Part shown: positions 49,501-52,314 of the stretch, one piece after another
Layout of the letters: each line of letters starts with the position of its first letter
Position numbering within the stretch: the first letter of the stretch is position 1
Source: an uncultured Bacteroidales bacterium
GTDB taxonomy: Bacteria > Bacteroidota > Bacteroidia > Bacteroidales > WCHB1-69
DNA: 52,314 bases
NCBI GenBank assembly: GCA_946413585.1
Contig: CAMKLG010000016.1
Coordinates: 1-52,314, forward strand
Reading direction: 5' to 3'
Program-made: the position numbers and the translations under genes
Notes under the pieces: generated by a model
What the model was told of the DNA's origin: nothing
Seen by the model: the letters and a program-made list of their open reading frames with translations, nothing else
Database searches by the model: none

Positions 49501-52314
49501 GTCAAAGTTGCGGTTATCGTCTGGATGACCTCATGGTATATGAGATTCCTCAATGTATGCATCCTTCTAACCTGCACACCACTTCTGTTGGCGAAACTGA
49601 AGTGACGCTGGCATGGACTGAGATGGGCGATGCTACTTCTTGGGTGGTCGCATACGGTCTTGAAGGTGTGGATCCCGATGAGGCGTTGACTGAAAATGCC
49701 GATCAGACTTCTATTACCATTACTGGTCTTACCTTAGGACAAACATACGATTTCTATGTGAAGGCTGGTTGCGAAAGCGAATGGGAAGGTCCTATTTCTA
49801 TTGTTACTGGACAATACATTATGGCATCTACAGGTAGTGATACTTTGACCACATGTGGAGCTGCAATTTATGACGATGGCGGTCCTGATGGCAATTATAG
49901 CAACAGTTCCGATGTCGTTTTGGTGCTCTATCCTGCTATGGAAGGAACGATGATGATGCTCACGGGTACTTCCAACACGGAAAACAACTACGACTATCTT
50001 AAGATTTATGATGGTGTAGGTGTTGACGGTACACAATTAGGAAACTATACGGGTTCCAAAACTGTCTCTGTGATCTCCACACAAGGTCCTTTGACCATCC
50101 ATTTTACCTCTGATAATATCGTGAACCAATCTGGTTTTGAACTTTTCGCTTCTTGTGTCAGTTGTTTCCCGCCGACTAACTTAAGCGTTTCGGATCAAGA
50201 TCTGACAGGAGCCACCATTTCTTGGAGTGGTATCGGAACTGAATACGGTGTGTATGTCATATTGACCGACACTGCTTACTACACCACTACCGATACGTTC
50301 CTGGTTTTGACTGGTTTGGAACCAAGTTCAACCTACAGATTCATGGTTCGTTCTATCTGCGGTGCCGATTCATCTGATTTATCTCAGGCATTCAACTTCA
50401 GCACTTCTTGTGGACAGATCGACATCACAGAAGCTATCCCATGGTTTGAGAACTTTGAAAGCTATACAGGTGGTGTCGTGTCCCTTGGCGCTTGCTGGGC
50501 AACTCCTGAAACGCAACAAGTTGACAACGGTATGTCTCCGTTCGTTTATACGGATTGGGCAGCTTCCGCATATTCTGGCCAGAACACCTTGGAAATGAAG
50601 GGCGGTCCCACCATGGTGGTTTTGCCTGAATTCAGCAATGATATCAATACGTTGCGTATTTCCATGTGGGGTAACACCACGGCTTTCAATGCTGCTTCAG
50701 CCGGCACCATGGTTCTCGGTTACATTTCTGACGTTTATGATGCCACTACTTTTGTGTCTGTTGATACTATCCCTGCTACTGCATTCAACCGTACGGGTAC
50801 AGATGCTCCTCATGCTGATTTCATTGGACCTTACGATTTCAGTGGTGTCACACCTCAAACAGGTTTGAGAATCGCGCTGCGCCTCACGGATGTCAATACT
50901 TCTACTACGGGTAGCTCCACCTCTTGGAACTTCGATGACATTACCGTTTCCTTGATTCCTGACTGTGCTTCTCCTGTGAAGACCAGTGTGACCTCAACAG
51001 ATATTGATGGTCACAACGCCACCATTACCTTCACAGACAACGATCCTGGACACGATTCATGGACAGTTTATTACAAGGCATCTGATGATGAAGATTGGAC
51101 TCCTGAGCTGGTTAGTGCAACTTCCGTAACACTTTCTGGTTTGGATCCCGAGACCACTTACGAAGTATATGTAGTGACCAACTGTAATGGTGTGGCATCT
51201 GAAGACGCTACCAATCATCATACCTTCACAACCACGGTGGCTTGTCCCGCTCCTACGAATTTGGAAGTTGCCGCTACAGCTACCGAAGCTGTTGTGACTT
51301 GGAATGGTACTGCAGACAGTTACACAGTTGTGTGTGGTGATAATACTGTTACCGCTACTGGCAATACTACAACTCTTACCGGTTTGGATCCTGCCACTAA
51401 CTACATGGTGAGCGTTACTGCTGATTGCGGAGCAGATGGTGCCTCCACTCCTGCTACTATGTCCTTTATGACCTCTTGTGTGACCGTTGTCAACTTCCCA
51501 TATACCGAAGGATTTGAGAATGGTCTTGGATGCTGGCAGTCTGTTGAAAGCACCAGCTCAAGCTACAATTGGGAGACTACTTCTTCAAGCTCCAATATTC
51601 CTTCAGCTCCAGAAGGCACGCAGTTTGTTTTGGCAAAGATGTCTGGCTATACTGCAAATACCGTTCGTTTGTTATCTCCCGTTTTTGACCTGACATCTGT
51701 TACCAATCCGTACGTTTCATTTGCTCACGTGCAGAAAGTTTGGGGATCAGACCAAGACCAAATGGCTGTATATTACAGAGCTTCTGCTACTGATGAATGG
51801 ACGATGCTTACAGAATATACAAACGACATTTCTGCTTGGACGGTTGATTCTCTCGCATTGCCTTCACCTTCTTCGACTTATCAGATTTCATTCGTCGCTA
51901 CTAATGCTTACGGTTATGGTGTCGGTATTGACCAAGTGGTGATTTTTGACAATGACGGTTCTTCTCCTGTTGTTATAGAGCCCACGGTTGTGACCAACCA
52001 AGCTTCTGCTATCACGCAGACTTCTGCTACTTTGAACGGTGCAATCACCAACCTTGGTAACCAGACGATCACCGCTCGTGGTTTTGAGTGGAAGGCCACC
52101 AATGGCGGTACCTACACGCAAGTGAGCGCAACAGGTACGACGATGACCTACAACCTCACTGGCCTGACCGCTGGTACGTCCTACACTTATCGGGCATTTG
52201 CTACAACAGCAAATATGACGACTTACGGCGATGAGGTGACCTTCATCACCACTGCTCAGGGTCAACCGACCGAGCCTTCTGCTACCACAGCTGACGCTAC
52301 CAACGTTACCTACA
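46578..52314 (+). CDS. Giant modular secreted protein (FnIII, MAM/cleaved-adhesin-like and CUB domains), 3' end outside window
   Basis: I read this frame from the ATG at 46578 to the right edge without a stop: 1912 complete codons. Signal peptide (1-24, ending P-L-S-A-Q). N-terminal beta domain (25-188) is homologous to domains A/B of the preceding protein. Then FnIII-like modules (about 190-281, 461-550, 735-823, 993-1075, 1195-1276, 1465-1553, 1555-1633, 1800-1893) alternate with jelly-roll modules like MAM/cleaved adhesin (285-460, 553-735, 824-993, 1281-1463, 1635-1795). A CUB-like domain lies at about 1085-1195 (Y-D-D-G-G-P-D-G-N-Y-S, Y-D-Y-L-K-I-Y-D-G). A T9SS CTD is expected beyond the window. 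Probable surface adhesin or matrix protein; no catalytic site is visible. Confidence 0.85.
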   Translation, partial: MKKVLLLMLTIMTLGFFAAPLSAQDESSVLTVADGSSTNGYVPMYGLYLDEAQHNQIIYPESMLEDMVTGEISKMKFHLQNSVTTALTSTITVSLGTTTTETFTSGTLDDVTLTQVYTGAINISGQEFTITFSTPFTYNGGNLLFDITTTAANWATTTFLGINSNGSSYAYNDVRNFIPKTTFTYTGGALCKTPYGLTSSEITTSTATISWHGDDNASSYNVQYMPSSQTDWANATTVPAYDTVAYLTGLQASSTYKVRVQIECSDNTQTVWSGVHTFITDCDIIPFTDLWFEDFESTYQGSNEQRPLLCWAVPVQDPTTNGPFVYCGYGDACHSGVNSVEMKGYSGAMNMAVLPEFSADIHDLRLTFWATSTNPAYGTLEVGVMTDASDTSTFELVGVCGIPGSRGSSNAGNGNIMGPFDFNTVQAASGRIALRFTSNYSGSYGLSWNLDDFTVSIIPACAEPTNLATGNVTATSAEISWNEVDGTTYDLVYWEVGDEDTIPVTGVILTDNVYTIDNLDPNTTYGWTLRTDCGDGTYANAYQVLTFTTPNVPVDLPYEQDFETDPELITDFTIQGTGNNQWAIGTATFKPEDASDSTETGHSLYISNDNGVSNAYTLNSTSYAYAILDVAFDDTPMEYHLTFDYKLEGEGTSTKWDYLSVYLMDGSAIVPTDAIPSGTTLLYQSNFVSDWTHQDYILENVANSSKKIVFFWKNDSSSGTNPPAAIDNISIVGNACAQPNQLTATGITTDEAILSWNEVGSATSWTVYYKAQNDADYQDVAANNTSVTITGLNADTHYEFYVVADCGAGESNPSNVYNFKTQCGALTSLPYTTSFDDYINIDGSEYVDCWSRLASDPSHMVYHMSSTTYSHASSAGCLDFSYTPACWTTAVMPAFDASIPVNTLMMDFWLDKTGNTGTFEVGVMTDPSDSTTFELVETVTSTISGNSAQYYEHIYVSLASYTGSGQYIAFRVSGGQSCGYRLDDLMVYEIPQCMHPSNLHTTSVGETEVTLAWTEMGDATSWVVAYGLEGVDPDEALTENADQTSITITGLTLGQTYDFYVKAGCESEWEGPISIVTGQYIMASTGSDTLTTCGAAIYDDGGPDGNYSNSSDVVLVLYPAMEGTMMMLTGTSNTENNYDYLKIYDGVGVDGTQLGNYTGSKTVSVISTQGPLTIHFTSDNIVNQSGFELFASCVSCFPPTNLSVSDQDLTGATISWSGIGTEYGVYVILTDTAYYTTTDTFLVLTGLEPSSTYRFMVRSICGADSSDLSQAFNFSTSCGQIDITEAIPWFENFESYTGGVVSLGACWATPETQQVDNGMSPFVYTDWAASAYSGQNTLEMKGGPTMVVLPEFSNDINTLRISMWGNTTAFNAASAGTMVLGYISDVYDATTFVSVDTIPATAFNRTGTDAPHADFIGPYDFSGVTPQTGLRIALRLTDVNTSTTGSSTSWNFDDITVSLIPDCASPVKTSVTSTDIDGHNATITFTDNDPGHDSWTVYYKASDDEDWTPELVSATSVTLSGLDPETTYEVYVVTNCNGVASEDATNHHTFTTTVACPAPTNLEVAATATEAVVTWNGTADSYTVVCGDNTVTATGNTTTLTGLDPATNYMVSVTADCGADGASTPATMSFMTSCVTVVNFPYTEGFENGLGCWQSVESTSSSYNWETTSSSSNIPSAPEGTQFVLAKMSGYTANTVRLLSPVFDLTSVTNPYVSFAHVQKVWGSDQDQMAVYYRASATDEWTMLTEYTNDISAWTVDSLALPSPSSTYQISFVATNAYGYGVGIDQVVIFDNDGSSPVVIEPTVVTNQASAITQTSATLNGAITNLGNQTITARGFEWKATNGGTYTQVSATGTTMTYNLTGLTAGTSYTYRAFATTANMTTYGDEVTFITTAQGQPTEPSATTADATNVTY

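Overview
The window looks like a chromosomal segment of an anaerobic member of the Bacteroidales (phylum Bacteroidota), outside the classical gut Bacteroides. Three things point there. The porP-gldK-gldL-gldM-gldN order is the Bacteroidales arrangement of the type IX secretion system (T9SS) core. Several proteins carry T9SS sorting domains of both kinds (type A and type B/CHU_C). The intergenic regions repeatedly show the Bacteroidota -7 promoter element TAnnTTTG. Tryptophanase and an isolated hbd/crt pair fit a fermentative lifestyle. I found no tRNA, CRISPR array, insertion sequence or prophage.

Layout. 1-2.7 kb: the 3' end of a HipA-like kinase gene, a telomere-like tandem repeat in the rnr leader, and RNase R. 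2.7-7.6 kb (minus strand): four overlapping genes encoding an ECF sigma factor, a single-span membrane protein ending in a T9SS type B-like domain, an M16 peptidase homologue lacking its zinc motif, and a secreted type B cargo protein. 7.6-9.7 kb (minus): RNase HII, a polytopic membrane protein and a truncated adenylate-forming-enzyme-like protein. 9.8-12.5 kb: a DUF4249-like lipoprotein, then hbd and crt. 12.5-15 kb (minus): transketolase C-terminal half, a second ECF sigma factor, a small anti-sigma-like membrane protein and a small periplasmic protein. 15-24.8 kb (plus): a large uncharacterised outer-membrane barrel, then the complete porP-gldKLMN operon closed by a strong terminator. 24.8-31.5 kb: an epimerase-like protein, RecQ, an OmpH/Skp-like protein, a MORN/YwqK-like protein, tryptophanase and a DUF3109 protein. 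31.6-35 kb: DnaN, the RNase P RNA gene, YraN and DUF2851. 35.2-39.9 kb (minus): HdeD-like protein, di-haem cytochrome c peroxidase and topoisomerase IV subunit A. 40-41.5 kb: a RecD-like helicase. 41.7-52.3 kb: two consecutive giant multidomain adhesin-like secreted proteins. The second is open for at least 1912 codons and runs off the window.

How the genes connect. The unifying theme is type IX secretion: the motor and periplasmic/ring components (GldL/M and GldK/N, PorP), at least two sortable substrates (one type B, one type A, plus a probable third at the right edge), and an ECF sigma factor cotranscribed with proteins carrying the T9SS type B fold. The most interesting candidate for an undescribed system is that sigma operon. 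Its second product looks like a membrane-anchored regulator whose periplasmic end is a sorting-signal-like domain, which suggests (inference only) a sensor of T9SS state or substrate load. The second sigma operon, with its anti-sigma-like and small Spy-like periplasmic proteins, looks like a more conventional envelope-stress circuit.

Non-coding DNA is also distinctive. Telomere-like (TTTAGGG/AACCTTTT) repeats recur at several gene boundaries, as do a shared GCTGTTGGC palindrome, (GATGAAT)n repeats and near-identical TAGAGCCG terminators.
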